A stretch of 9,470 bases of DNA from Bacillota bacterium (GTDB lineage Bacteria; Bacillota_I; Bacilli_A; Erysipelotrichales; Erysipelotrichaceae). This document shows positions 1-4,598 of this stretch, piece after piece. The stretch lies in contig JAEZBR010000038.1 of assembly GCA_023426935.1 (NCBI GenBank), positions 1 to 9,470 of the forward strand. The letters are read 5' to 3'. A program made the position numbers and the translations under genes. Numbering within the stretch: position 1 is the stretch's first letter; each line of letters begins with the position of its first letter. The notes under the pieces are model-generated. The model saw only the letters and a program-made list of their open reading frames with translations. It was not told the origin of the DNA and made no database searches.

Positions 1-33
1 CAAGCCCAAAGCCAACCAGCAAGATAACTATAT

Positions 34-84
34 CCTATAAGTGTAAGACTAAGTTCTAGTAGAAGTTCCTATAAGACTAAATTC
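34..84. repeat. Imperfect direct repeat upstream of the met promoter
   Basis: The octamer CCTATAAG occurs at 34-41 and 68-75. TAAGACTAAGTTC (44-56) recurs as TAAGACTAAATTC (72-84) with one mismatch. The copies are offset by 34 and 28 bases because the first has a short insertion. The repeats end about 70 bp before the -35 box, so a role as protein-binding sites is possible but unproven. Confidence 0.4.
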
Positions 85-111
85 AACTTCGCGGGTCTTG
101 AAGTGGAATTT
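79..111. repeat. Inverted repeat, 12-bp arms with one mismatch
   Basis: AAATTCAACTTC (79-90) faces GAAGTGGAATTT (100-111) across a 9-base loop. The right arm can instead pair with TTTTCACTTC (115-124) as a second hairpin. No poly-T follows on either strand, so this is not a standard intrinsic terminator. It is either a structured RNA end or an operator-like site. Confidence 0.35.
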
Positions 112-152
112 AACTTTTCACTTCAGAAAACGCAACCTTGATCTCTTTTTTC

Positions 153-181
153 TTGACAGATCCTAAACATCTCCTTATAAT
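153..181 (+). promoter_or_regulatory. Consensus vegetative promoter of the met leader and metNIQ
   Basis: TTGACA (153-158) and TATAAT (176-181) are both perfect six-of-six matches with the optimal 17-bp spacer. Transcription should begin near 188-190, only about 12 bases before a strong ribosome site at 201-207. The strength of this promoter implies that control of metNIQ lies largely after initiation, which fits the attenuator that follows. Confidence 0.9.
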
Positions 182-213
182 TCCAACTATTAGGAACAGG
201 AAAGGAGAACATT

Positions 214-297
214 ATGTTAAATATCAATTTAGCAAATCAGCTGATGCGAATGCTACCCTCCCGGACTGTCCACAATATACGGGTTCTTTTAGGGTAA
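214..297 (+). CDS. Putative leader peptide of the metNIQ operon (27 aa)
   Basis: This small reading frame has an ATG at 214 preceded by AAAGGAG (201-207) with six bases between, so it is likely to be translated. It encodes 27 residues and ends at TAA 295-297. Besides the start it has two closely spaced internal Met codons, residues 11 and 13 (QLMRML), at 244-246 and 250-252. These sit immediately before the RNA segment 254-267, which can enter two competing hairpins. The peptide has no membrane segment or known domain. Its position between a consensus promoter and an intrinsic terminator, ahead of a methionine transporter, suggests that its translation rather than its product is the function. 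I recognise no family. That ribosome speed over the Met codons sets the outcome is inference. Confidence 0.65.
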   Translation: MLNINLANQLMRMLPSRTVHNIRVLLG

Positions 298-365
298 TAT
301 TTGACCTTTTAGAGCATAGTTGTAGATTTATAAGTCCGGGAGAGAAAAAGCAGCCCGGTTTTTTT
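254..365 (+). promoter_or_regulatory. Transcription attenuator with three mutually exclusive RNA stems
   Basis: Three stems compete. Stem one pairs 254-259 (TACCCT) with 291-296 (AGGGTA), continued by CCCG 260-263 with CGGG 280-283. Stem two is a perfect 10-bp pairing of CTCCCGGACT (258-267) with AGTCCGGGAG (333-342). Stem three is the terminator, CCGGG (336-340) with CCCGG (354-358) and a T-run. Stem two blocks both others, so it acts as antiterminator and stem one as anti-antiterminator. The leader peptide's stop codon lies inside stem one, and its Met codons lie just 5' of the switching strand. I could find no S-box core, T-box specifier or T-box antiterminator motif. The pairing is read directly; the regulatory direction is not determined. 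Confidence 0.65.
336..365 (+). terminator. Intrinsic terminator in the met leader
   Basis: CCGGG (336-340) and CCCGG (354-358) form a short GC-only stem with a 13-base loop. Seven Ts follow (359-365, after further Ts in the stem edge). It lies about 20 bases before metN and can form only when 333-342 is not paired with 258-267, so it is conditional. Confidence 0.7.
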
Positions 366-385
366 ATTATATAGAGAGGTCAAAA

Positions 386-1387
386 ATGATTGAATTACAA
401 CATGTCAGTAAACAATTTATAACCAAGACCAATGAGGTCGAAGCGGTATCCGATTTGTCTTTAACGATCAATACCGGCGAGATCTTCGGAATCATCGGTC
501 TTTCCGGAGCCGGCAAGTCAACTCTAGTCAGATGCATTAATTACCTAGAGAAACCTACCAGCGGAGAAGTCTTATTCAATAATGTCGCTTTGAGTTCCTT
601 AAGTGACAGTGAATTAAGAAAAGTCCGCCAGAAGATGGCGATGGTCTTTCAGAATTTCAACTTATTCTCGCAACGGACGATCTTGAAAAATATTATGTTT
701 CCGTTGGAAATAAAAGGAGTAAAGACGAAAGAAGCGAAGTTAAGGGCACAGGAATTATTGCAGTTAGTCGAACTTAGTTCGAAAGCCGATAATTATCCTA
801 ATCAATTATCCGGCGGCCAGCAGCAACGTGTGGCGATTGCTAGAGCTTTAGCCTTAGATCCGGAAGTTCTGCTTTGCGATGAAGTGACCAGTGCGTTAGA
901 TCCGCAAACGACTAATTCAATCTTAGATCTACTAAAACAGATAAACCGGGAATTGAAAGTCACGATTGTGATCATCACCCATGAGATGCGAATCGTCAGA
1001 AAGATCTGTGATCGGGTTGCGGTTTTAGATCAAGGAAAGTTGCAGGAAACGGGAACGGTTTCATCGGTGTTCGAGAATCCTAAATCGAATATTGCGAAGA
1101 AACTGATCCTCCCGCAGAATGAAGTATCCGCTCCGTTAGGTCAGAAGTATCTACGAATCGTCTTTGACGGTCAGAGTGCGTTTGAACCGGTAATTTCTAA
1201 CTTAGTATTGGAATGTAAAGCACGAGTTAACATCTTAGCCGCCGATACGAAATGTGTCGGAGAAAAGAGTTATGGTCAGATGGTACTTCAATTACCGGAT
1301 GACGAGAAAGCAATATTAAGAATCAAAGCTTATTTACAAGCACACAAGATTAATTGCGAGGAGGTGAAGGAAGATGGGGATAAATGA
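386..1387 (+). CDS. metN: Methionine ABC importer, ATP-binding protein MetN
   Basis: This is the cytoplasmic ATPase of the methionine importer, working as a dimer under the MetI channel. At 333 aa it is close to the family length of about 340. The ABC domain has Walker A GLSGAGKST (38-46), Q-loop Gln89, signature LSGGQQQR (141-148), Walker B with catalytic Glu166 in LLCDEVTSALD, and the switch His199. Residues about 255-330 form the C-terminal NIL domain, recognisable by GEKSYGQMVLQL (292-303). In characterised MetN proteins this domain binds methionine and inhibits transport, so feedback is likely here. AGAGG at 374-378 precedes the ATG. The stop overlaps metI by 14 bases. The NIL domain and the metI/metQ neighbours separate it from other amino-acid ATPases. 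Confidence 0.96.
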   Translation: MIELQHVSKQFITKTNEVEAVSDLSLTINTGEIFGIIGLSGAGKSTLVRCINYLEKPTSGEVLFNNVALSSLSDSELRKVRQKMAMVFQNFNLFSQRTILKNIMFPLEIKGVKTKEAKLRAQELLQLVELSSKADNYPNQLSGGQQQRVAIARALALDPEVLLCDEVTSALDPQTTNSILDLLKQINRELKVTIVIITHEMRIVRKICDRVAVLDQGKLQETGTVSSVFENPKSNIAKKLILPQNEVSAPLGQKYLRIVFDGQSAFEPVISNLVLECKARVNILAADTKCVGEKSYGQMVLQLPDDEKAILRIKAYLQAHKINCEEVKEDGDK

Positions 1388-2042
1388 GGCCTTATGGTCG
1401 GCGATAGTTAAAGGTATCGGGGAATCCTTATATATGACTTTGTTTTCGACCTTATTGGCTTATCTGATCGGGGTACCCTTGGGTATTGCGTTATGGAACA
1501 GTAACGAGAATGGTTTAAAGCCGAATAGAGTTTTACATCGTATCTTAGATATCGTCGTCAATATTATTCGTTCCGTTCCGTTCTTAATTCTGTTGGTGGC
1601 AATCATGCCGTTTACCAGAATCGTGGCCGGAACCACCATCGGACCTAGCGCGACGGTCGTCCCGTTAGTCGTCGCCTCCGCACCTTTCGTAGCCCGCTTA
1701 GTCGAGTCTTCCCTAAAGGAAGTCGATGAAGGGGTGATCGAAGCCGGCTTAGCGATGGGATGCAGTCATACTCAGTTGATTTTCAAAGTCTTATTACCGG
1801 AAGCGAAACCTTCATTATTAAGCGGTGGTGCGATTGCGATTACGACGATCTTAGGTTATTCCGCTTTAGCTGGCTTCACTGGCGGGGGCGGATTAGGAGC
1901 GATCGCCGTCAACTATGGTTATTATCGTTATAACTATCAGGTCATGATCGTAACGGTTATCTTATTAGTCATTATTGTGCAGATTTTCCAAGAAGTCGGA
2001 TCGAGAATCGTTTTCAAGAATGATCATCGAATTAAAAATTGA
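1374..2042 (+). CDS. metI: Methionine ABC importer, permease MetI
   Basis: This is the membrane channel subunit of the methionine importer. It is 222 aa, the normal size for MetI, with about five hydrophobic helices near residues 20-42, 56-80, 90-112, 148-172 and 188-208. The cytoplasmic coupling loop EAGLAMGCSHTQLIFKVLLP (123-142) is the EAA motif that contacts the ATPase. A glycine-rich stretch, GFTGGGGLG (167-175), is typical of the family. The ATG at 1374 follows GGAGG (1360-1364) with a 9-base gap and lies inside the end of metN, so the two are probably translationally coupled. The stop at 2040-2042 runs straight into the metQ ribosome site. Confidence 0.95.
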   Translation: MGINEALWSAIVKGIGESLYMTLFSTLLAYLIGVPLGIALWNSNENGLKPNRVLHRILDIVVNIIRSVPFLILLVAIMPFTRIVAGTTIGPSATVVPLVVASAPFVARLVESSLKEVDEGVIEAGLAMGCSHTQLIFKVLLPEAKPSLLSGGAIAITTILGYSALAGFTGGGGLGAIAVNYGYYRYNYQVMIVTVILLVIIVQIFQEVGSRIVFKNDHRIKN

Positions 2043-2056
2043 AAGAGGAAAAACCA

Positions 2057-2869
2057 ATGAAAAAAATCTTAGGAACTTTGATTACCTTCGCCTTAGTTTT
2101 GAGTCTAGTTGCCTGCGGCAGTAAAACGGATAGTACGGAAGATAAAACCATCAAGATCGGAGCTTCCCCGACCCCGCATGCGGAGATCTTAGCTATCGCC
2201 AAGGATCTCTTGGAAAAAGAAGGATATACCTTAGAGATTGTCGAATATAACGATTATGTCATTCCCAATACCGCCACGCAAAGCGGGGAATTGGATGCGA
2301 ATTATTTCCAACATTTACCATACCTGGAAGATTTCAACGAGAAAAACGGTACAACTTTAGTTTCCGTTGCGTCAATCCACTATGAACCTTTAGGAATCTA
2401 TGCGGGGAAAACAGCTTCCTTAGCCGATCTTAAAGATGGCGCAAGTGTTTCATTACCGAATGATGCGACCAATGAGGCTAGAGCGTTATTATTACTTCAG
2501 GATCAAGGCTTGATTAAATTAAAAGCAGGCGCCGATCTAGCTGCGACCATCTTGGATATTGAAAAGAATCCCAAGAACTTAAAGTTCACGGAATTGGAGG
2601 CAGCCCAATTGGTCCGTTCCTTAAGCGATGTCGATATCTCCGTAATCAACGGGAACTATGCCTTACTTGGCGGTTTAAAAGTAACGGATGCCTTAGCCAG
2701 TGAGAAGGCGGATTCTAAAGCCGCTCAGACATATGCGAATATCATTGCGGTCAAAGAAGGAAATGAAGATCTGCCCAAGATAAAAGCTTTAGTTAAAGCG
2801 ATGACTTCCGAAGAAGTCAAAGATTATATCAACGACACTTATAACGGCGCCGTTGTCCCGATCTTCTAA
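2057..2869 (+). CDS. metQ: Methionine-binding lipoprotein MetQ (NLPA family)
   Basis: This is the membrane-anchored solute receptor of the importer. The 270-aa product begins with a lipoprotein signal: a KK n-region, a hydrophobic core and the lipobox LVAC, with Cys20 as the lipid anchor. The mature part shows NLPA/MetQ hallmarks: IGASPTPHAEIL (34-45), DYVIPNTA (66-73), GELDANYFQHLPYL (77-90) and VSLPNDATNEARALLLL (131-147). A TTG at 2039 would extend the frame by six residues, but the ATG at 2057 is preferred because AGAGG (2044-2048) precedes it and the signal peptide then starts at MKK. It is the last gene of metNIQ, with a terminator directly after it. Some NLPA proteins bind D-methionine or dipeptides, so the exact ligand is inferred from metN. 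Confidence 0.95.
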   Translation: MKKILGTLITFALVLSLVACGSKTDSTEDKTIKIGASPTPHAEILAIAKDLLEKEGYTLEIVEYNDYVIPNTATQSGELDANYFQHLPYLEDFNEKNGTTLVSVASIHYEPLGIYAGKTASLADLKDGASVSLPNDATNEARALLLLQDQGLIKLKAGADLAATILDIEKNPKNLKFTELEAAQLVRSLSDVDISVINGNYALLGGLKVTDALASEKADSKAAQTYANIIAVKEGNEDLPKIKALVKAMTSEEVKDYINDTYNGAVVPIF

Positions 2870-2874
2870 TTCAT

Positions 2875-2896
2875 AGCCATCTGCGGATGGCTTTTT
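2875..2896 (+). terminator. Intrinsic terminator of metNIQ
   Basis: AGCCATC (2875-2881) and GATGGCT (2886-2892) form a perfect 7-bp stem with the tetraloop TGCG. Five Ts (2892-2896) follow, the first also closing the stem. It ends only two bases before the extended -10 element of the next gene. Confidence 0.85.
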
Positions 2897-2897
2897 A

Positions 2898-2906
2898 TGT
2901 TAGAAT
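2898..2906 (+). promoter_or_regulatory. Extended -10 promoter of the PPC-domain gene
   Basis: TGT followed by TAGAAT (2901-2906) matches the extended -10 form TGnTATAAT at eight of the nine positions including N. No good -35 box is visible 17 bp upstream, which extended -10 promoters tolerate. Transcription should begin about seven bases downstream, at or next to the ATG at 2913. Confidence 0.6.
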
Positions 2907-2912
2907 TTGTTC

Positions 2913-3317
2913 ATGAAACCATATGTCTTTCGTTTAACTAAAGATACCGATCTACGAATCGGAATTGAAGAATATCTTAAGGAACATGAGATTCTTAACG
3001 GCAGTATTTTAAGTGGTGTCGGTTGTTTAAGTAAAGTCAAGATTCGTTTAGCGAAAGCTAAAACGTTTTATGAAAAGACCGATGACTATGAGATTGTTTC
3101 CCTATGCGGAACTTCTTCATTAGATGGGATTCATTTACATCTATCTTGTTCCGATTCTAGCGGTAAAACGATCGGTGGGCATTTAGCTTACGGTTCGCTC
3201 GTGAATACGACCGCCGAGATCGTTTATCTTTCTTTCGATGAGTATGAGTTACATCGTAAGTTCGATCCAACGACCGGATATGATGAGTTAGTTGTTAAAA
3301 AAAATAAAAGTTTCTAG
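2913..3317 (+). CDS. PPC-domain (DUF296) protein
   Basis: This 134-aa protein is a single PPC/DUF296 domain, the fold also found in plant AT-hook (AHL) proteins. Key features are GSILSGVGCLS (30-40), GIHLHLSCSD (72-81), GKTIGGHLAYG (84-94) and TAEIVYL (100-106). His74, His76 and His90 match the conserved histidines proposed to bind a metal in bacterial members. There is no AT-hook and no signal peptide, so it is a cytoplasmic stand-alone form. Its biochemical role is unknown. An upstream TTG at 2907 would add two residues, but ATG 2913 is preferred. No ribosome site precedes it, and the expected transcription start coincides with the ATG. It has its own promoter behind the met terminator, so I do not place it in the met operon. 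Its stop lies inside a terminator stem. Confidence 0.88.
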   Translation: MKPYVFRLTKDTDLRIGIEEYLKEHEILNGSILSGVGCLSKVKIRLAKAKTFYEKTDDYEIVSLCGTSSLDGIHLHLSCSDSSGKTIGGHLAYGSLVNTTAEIVYLSFDEYELHRKFDPTTGYDELVVKKNKSF

Positions 3318-3340
3318 GTCAGAGGGCTTAGAAACTTTTT
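3306..3340. terminator. Bidirectional terminator between convergent genes
   Basis: AAAAGTTTCTA (3306-3316) pairs perfectly with TAGAAACTTTT (3329-3339), an 11-bp stem with a 12-base loop. T-rich tails follow on both strands, so it can stop both the plus-strand PPC gene and the minus-strand DUF3021 gene. The PPC stop codon (3315-3317) is inside the stem. Confidence 0.85.
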
Positions 3341-3343
3341 TGT

Positions 3344-3805
3344 TTACTTAGAATTATCGGCTTTTACTTCGCGGTTTATTCTAGTGATCCGTGATTTGAG
3401 GGCGAAGTATTGACTCAGCCAAACAATGATGAAGATCAGAACGAAGATCCCAATATATGATAGTATTCCCACTAAAGTATGCTTCATCCAGTTAGTGATA
3501 TAGGCGATTGGTAACATAAGTGCACAGGCAATGGCGAAATAGACTCCGCTTTGTTTGGCTAGACTCCAAGAGTCGATCTCCCAAATCAAAGATGCCATAG
3601 CGAAACCAGTGCCCAAGATTCCACAGAGTAGGGTTTGCAGGATCACCGCATTTATCTCATTACCCATCATCGTGACTAATTCGGGCATTACAGCACTATA
3701 ATATCCCTTTCCGAAAAAGGCTGAAACCATGATCGTGATAATATAACCAAGCGAGATTCCTAAGGGGAAGCCTAATAAGCCCCGACTAATTAATTGTTTT
3801 TTCAT
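3344..3805 (-). CDS. DUF3021 membrane protein, partner of LytTR regulator
   Basis: This 153-aa protein has four predicted membrane helices at about residues 9-31, 52-75, 86-106 and 111-133. A basic tail, LKSRITRINREVK, probably lies in the cytoplasm. Topology, length and position directly after a small LytTR gene identify the DUF3021 family. In streptococcal LytTR regulatory systems, an adjacent membrane protein holds the LytTR factor inactive. By analogy this protein may restrain the upstream regulator; that is inference and has not been shown for DUF3021 in general. Its GAGG ribosome site lies at the end of the LytTR gene, seven bases separate the two frames, and the pair is surely cotranscribed. 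It ends at the bidirectional terminator. Confidence 0.85.
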   Translation of the reverse strand: MKKQLISRGLLGFPLGISLGYIITIMVSAFFGKGYYSAVMPELVTMMGNEINAVILQTLLCGILGTGFAMASLIWEIDSWSLAKQSGVYFAIACALMLPIAYITNWMKHTLVGILSYIGIFVLIFIIVWLSQYFALKSRITRINREVKADNSK

Positions 3806-3812
3806 TTTTGCC

Positions 3813-4253
3813 TCACAGTCCTAAGACTTGTTTTATTTTAGAAACATATCTTCGGGATACATAAGTAACCTTTCCATTCAGTAAAGTTACACAGATTGTT
3901 CCGGTAAAGCCTAGGTCGAAACCTTTGACTTTTTTCAAGTTGATCAACTCCGAATTCGAGATTCGGACAAACATCTGTTCATCAAGACGCTGTTCAACTT
4001 CATATAATCTTAGTTTAAGACTGTATTCACCCTTATCCGTCTGGGCTAAGACTTTACCGCTTTGGGCATAGATCCGAAAAATAATCCTCGGCTCCAGGAT
4101 TTCTACAATCTCATCTTTAACGCCAATGATCATTTTAGGCTGATCATCCGCTAATTTCCTAATGAGGGTATTGAGGTCCTCGGTCATCTTTGAAGTTATC
4201 AGGATGATCTTTGGCTCTTTGAATGTTTCATCAATTTTGATCTCAATCTGCAT
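3813..4253 (-). CDS. LytTR-family DNA-binding transcriptional regulator
   Basis: This 146-aa protein has a short N-terminal region (1-45) and a C-terminal LytTR domain (about 46-145). The domain is marked by FVRISNSELINLKKVK (95-110) and NGKVTYVSRRYVSKIK (126-141), which contain the residues of the LytTR DNA-contacting strands and loops. There is no receiver domain, so it is not a response regulator but the compact type found next to DUF3021 genes. The frame stays open to 4370, but that extension would cross the promoter and the upstream tRNA terminator. I chose ATG 4251-4253 because GGGAG (4263-4267) lies nine bases upstream. The in-frame ATG at 4260-4262 abuts that site with no spacing. The promoter and a LytTR-type direct repeat upstream suggest self-regulation. 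Confidence 0.9.
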   Translation of the reverse strand: MQIEIKIDETFKEPKIILITSKMTEDLNTLIRKLADDQPKMIIGVKDEIVEILEPRIIFRIYAQSGKVLAQTDKGEYSLKLRLYEVEQRLDEQMFVRISNSELINLKKVKGFDLGFTGTICVTLLNGKVTYVSRRYVSKIKQVLGL

Positions 4254-4282
4254 CTTTTTCATCTCCCGGTTGCCACGACTAC

Positions 4283-4311
4283 AGTATAGGAAAAGAAAGA
4301 AAATATTTCTA
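4283..4311 (-). promoter_or_regulatory. Promoter of the LytTR-DUF3021 operon
   Basis: On the minus strand, TATACT (4288-4283) is a good -10 box and TAGAAA (4311-4306) a weak -35 box, 17 bp apart. Transcription should start near 4276, ahead of the ribosome site at 4263-4267. A weak -35 box fits a promoter that needs an activator bound just upstream. Confidence 0.55.
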
Positions 4312-4321
4312 CTGATTAATG

Positions 4322-4351
4322 ATAGGTGGTAGTTTTCGAAGCATAAGTGGT
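4322..4351 (-). promoter_or_regulatory. Candidate LytTR operator: 9-bp direct repeat, 12-bp spacer
   Basis: On the minus strand ACCACTTAT (4351-4343) and ACCACCTAT (4330-4322) are direct repeats differing at one base, separated by exactly 12 bp, so they are 21 bp apart from start to start. LytTR factors are known to bind direct repeats of about 9 bp with a 12-13 bp spacer. The repeats end 10 bp upstream of the -35 box and are centred near -60, a typical activator position. Binding by the adjacent regulator is inferred. Confidence 0.6.
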
Positions 4352-4353
4352 CG

Positions 4354-4379
4354 AAAAAAAACCAGTTCAACTGAACTGG
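4354..4379 (-). terminator. Intrinsic terminator of tRNA-Thr
   Basis: On the minus strand CCAGTTCA and TGAACTGG (4379-4362) form a palindrome, in practice a 6-bp stem with a 6-base loop. Eight Ts (4361-4354) follow. It lies 12 bases after the tRNA's CCA end and separates it from the LytTR promoter. Confidence 0.85.
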
Positions 4380-4391
4380 AATTACACAAGC

Positions 4392-4467
4392 TGGTGCCGA
4401 CTAGAGGACTCGAACCTCCGACCGCCGCATTACGAATGCGATGCTCTACCAACTGAGCTAAGTCGGC
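4392..4467 (-). tRNA. tRNA-Thr, anticodon CGT
   Basis: The 76-base minus-strand sequence folds into a full cloverleaf. The acceptor stem is GCCGACT with AGTCGGC, the D arm contains AGTTGGTA, the T loop is TTCGAGT and the 3' CCA is encoded. The anticodon loop TTCGTAA gives CGT, which reads the Thr codon ACG. Pairing is complete apart from G-U pairs at the base of the anticodon stem and of the T stem. It is a single-gene unit with its own promoter and terminator. Confidence 0.96.
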
Positions 4468-4483
4468 ATACGCCTAATATGAT

Positions 4484-4513
4484 ATCATATCTAAGCCAAT
4501 TGTCTAGAAGCAA
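4484..4513 (-). promoter_or_regulatory. Promoter of tRNA-Thr
   Basis: On the minus strand TTGCTT (4513-4508) and TATGAT (4489-4484) are spaced by 18 bp, about 16 bases before the mature 5' end. The -10 box lies in a perfect 14-bp palindrome (4477-4490), probably chance in AT-rich sequence. Confidence 0.55.
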
Positions 4514-4561
4514 TCTTTAGGGAAAAGTACGAGAAAAGAAACAGAAGAGGTAAAAGTATTC

Positions 4562-4567
4562 TATAAT
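4562..4567 (+). promoter_or_regulatory. -10 box of the phosphoglucomutase-dipeptidase unit
   Basis: A perfect TATAAT lies 31 bases before the start codon, so transcription would begin near 4574, ahead of GGAGG (4587-4591). The region 16-18 bp upstream is purine-rich with no good -35 box, so the call rests on the -10 box and position. Confidence 0.5.
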
Positions 4568-4598
4568 TGAACTAACGAAGCTAAACGGAGGTTAAAGC

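Larger units (their letters stand above)
1..152. other. Non-coding region upstream of the met promoter, with imperfect repeats
   Basis: No convincing gene is visible in this stretch. It holds an imperfect direct repeat: CCTATAAG followed by AAGACTAAGTTC at 34-56, and CCTATAAGACTAAATTC at 68-84, the second copy lacking about six bases. It also holds an inverted repeat (79-90 with 100-111, 12 bp with one mismatch) and a competing hairpin (100-108 with 116-124). None is followed by a U-tract, so I do not call a terminator. The region could be an upstream regulator-binding site for the met promoter or the untranslated end of a gene to the left. The sequence alone does not decide. Confidence 0.4.

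Noticed and set aside
1..40. Possible C-terminal tail of a plus-strand protein (KPKANQQDNYIL, stop at 38-40)
   Set aside because: Only a dozen codons are visible, another phase also gives a plausible ending, and no family signal is present.
138..374. Open frame of 78 codons starting with TTG upstream of metN
   Set aside because: It begins before the consensus promoter, crosses the -35 and -10 boxes and runs through the terminator hairpin. It has no ribosome site, and the better-supported short frame at 214 uses another phase.
189..385. S-box (SAM-I), SMK or T-box element in the met leader
   Set aside because: I looked for the GGCCC...GAAACC-type S-box core and the T-box GGGTGGNACCGCG motif and found neither. 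The structure seen is a simple three-stem attenuator. A covariance-model search would settle this.
4254..4370. Longer N-terminus for the LytTR protein
   Set aside because: The extension is Phe-rich, crosses the promoter and operator, and begins in the tRNA terminator. The ribosome site supports 4253.
4477..4490. Perfect 14-bp palindrome ATATGATATCATAT as an operator
   Set aside because: It coincides with the AT-rich -10 region of the tRNA promoter, where such palindromes arise easily, and has no repeat elsewhere in the window.
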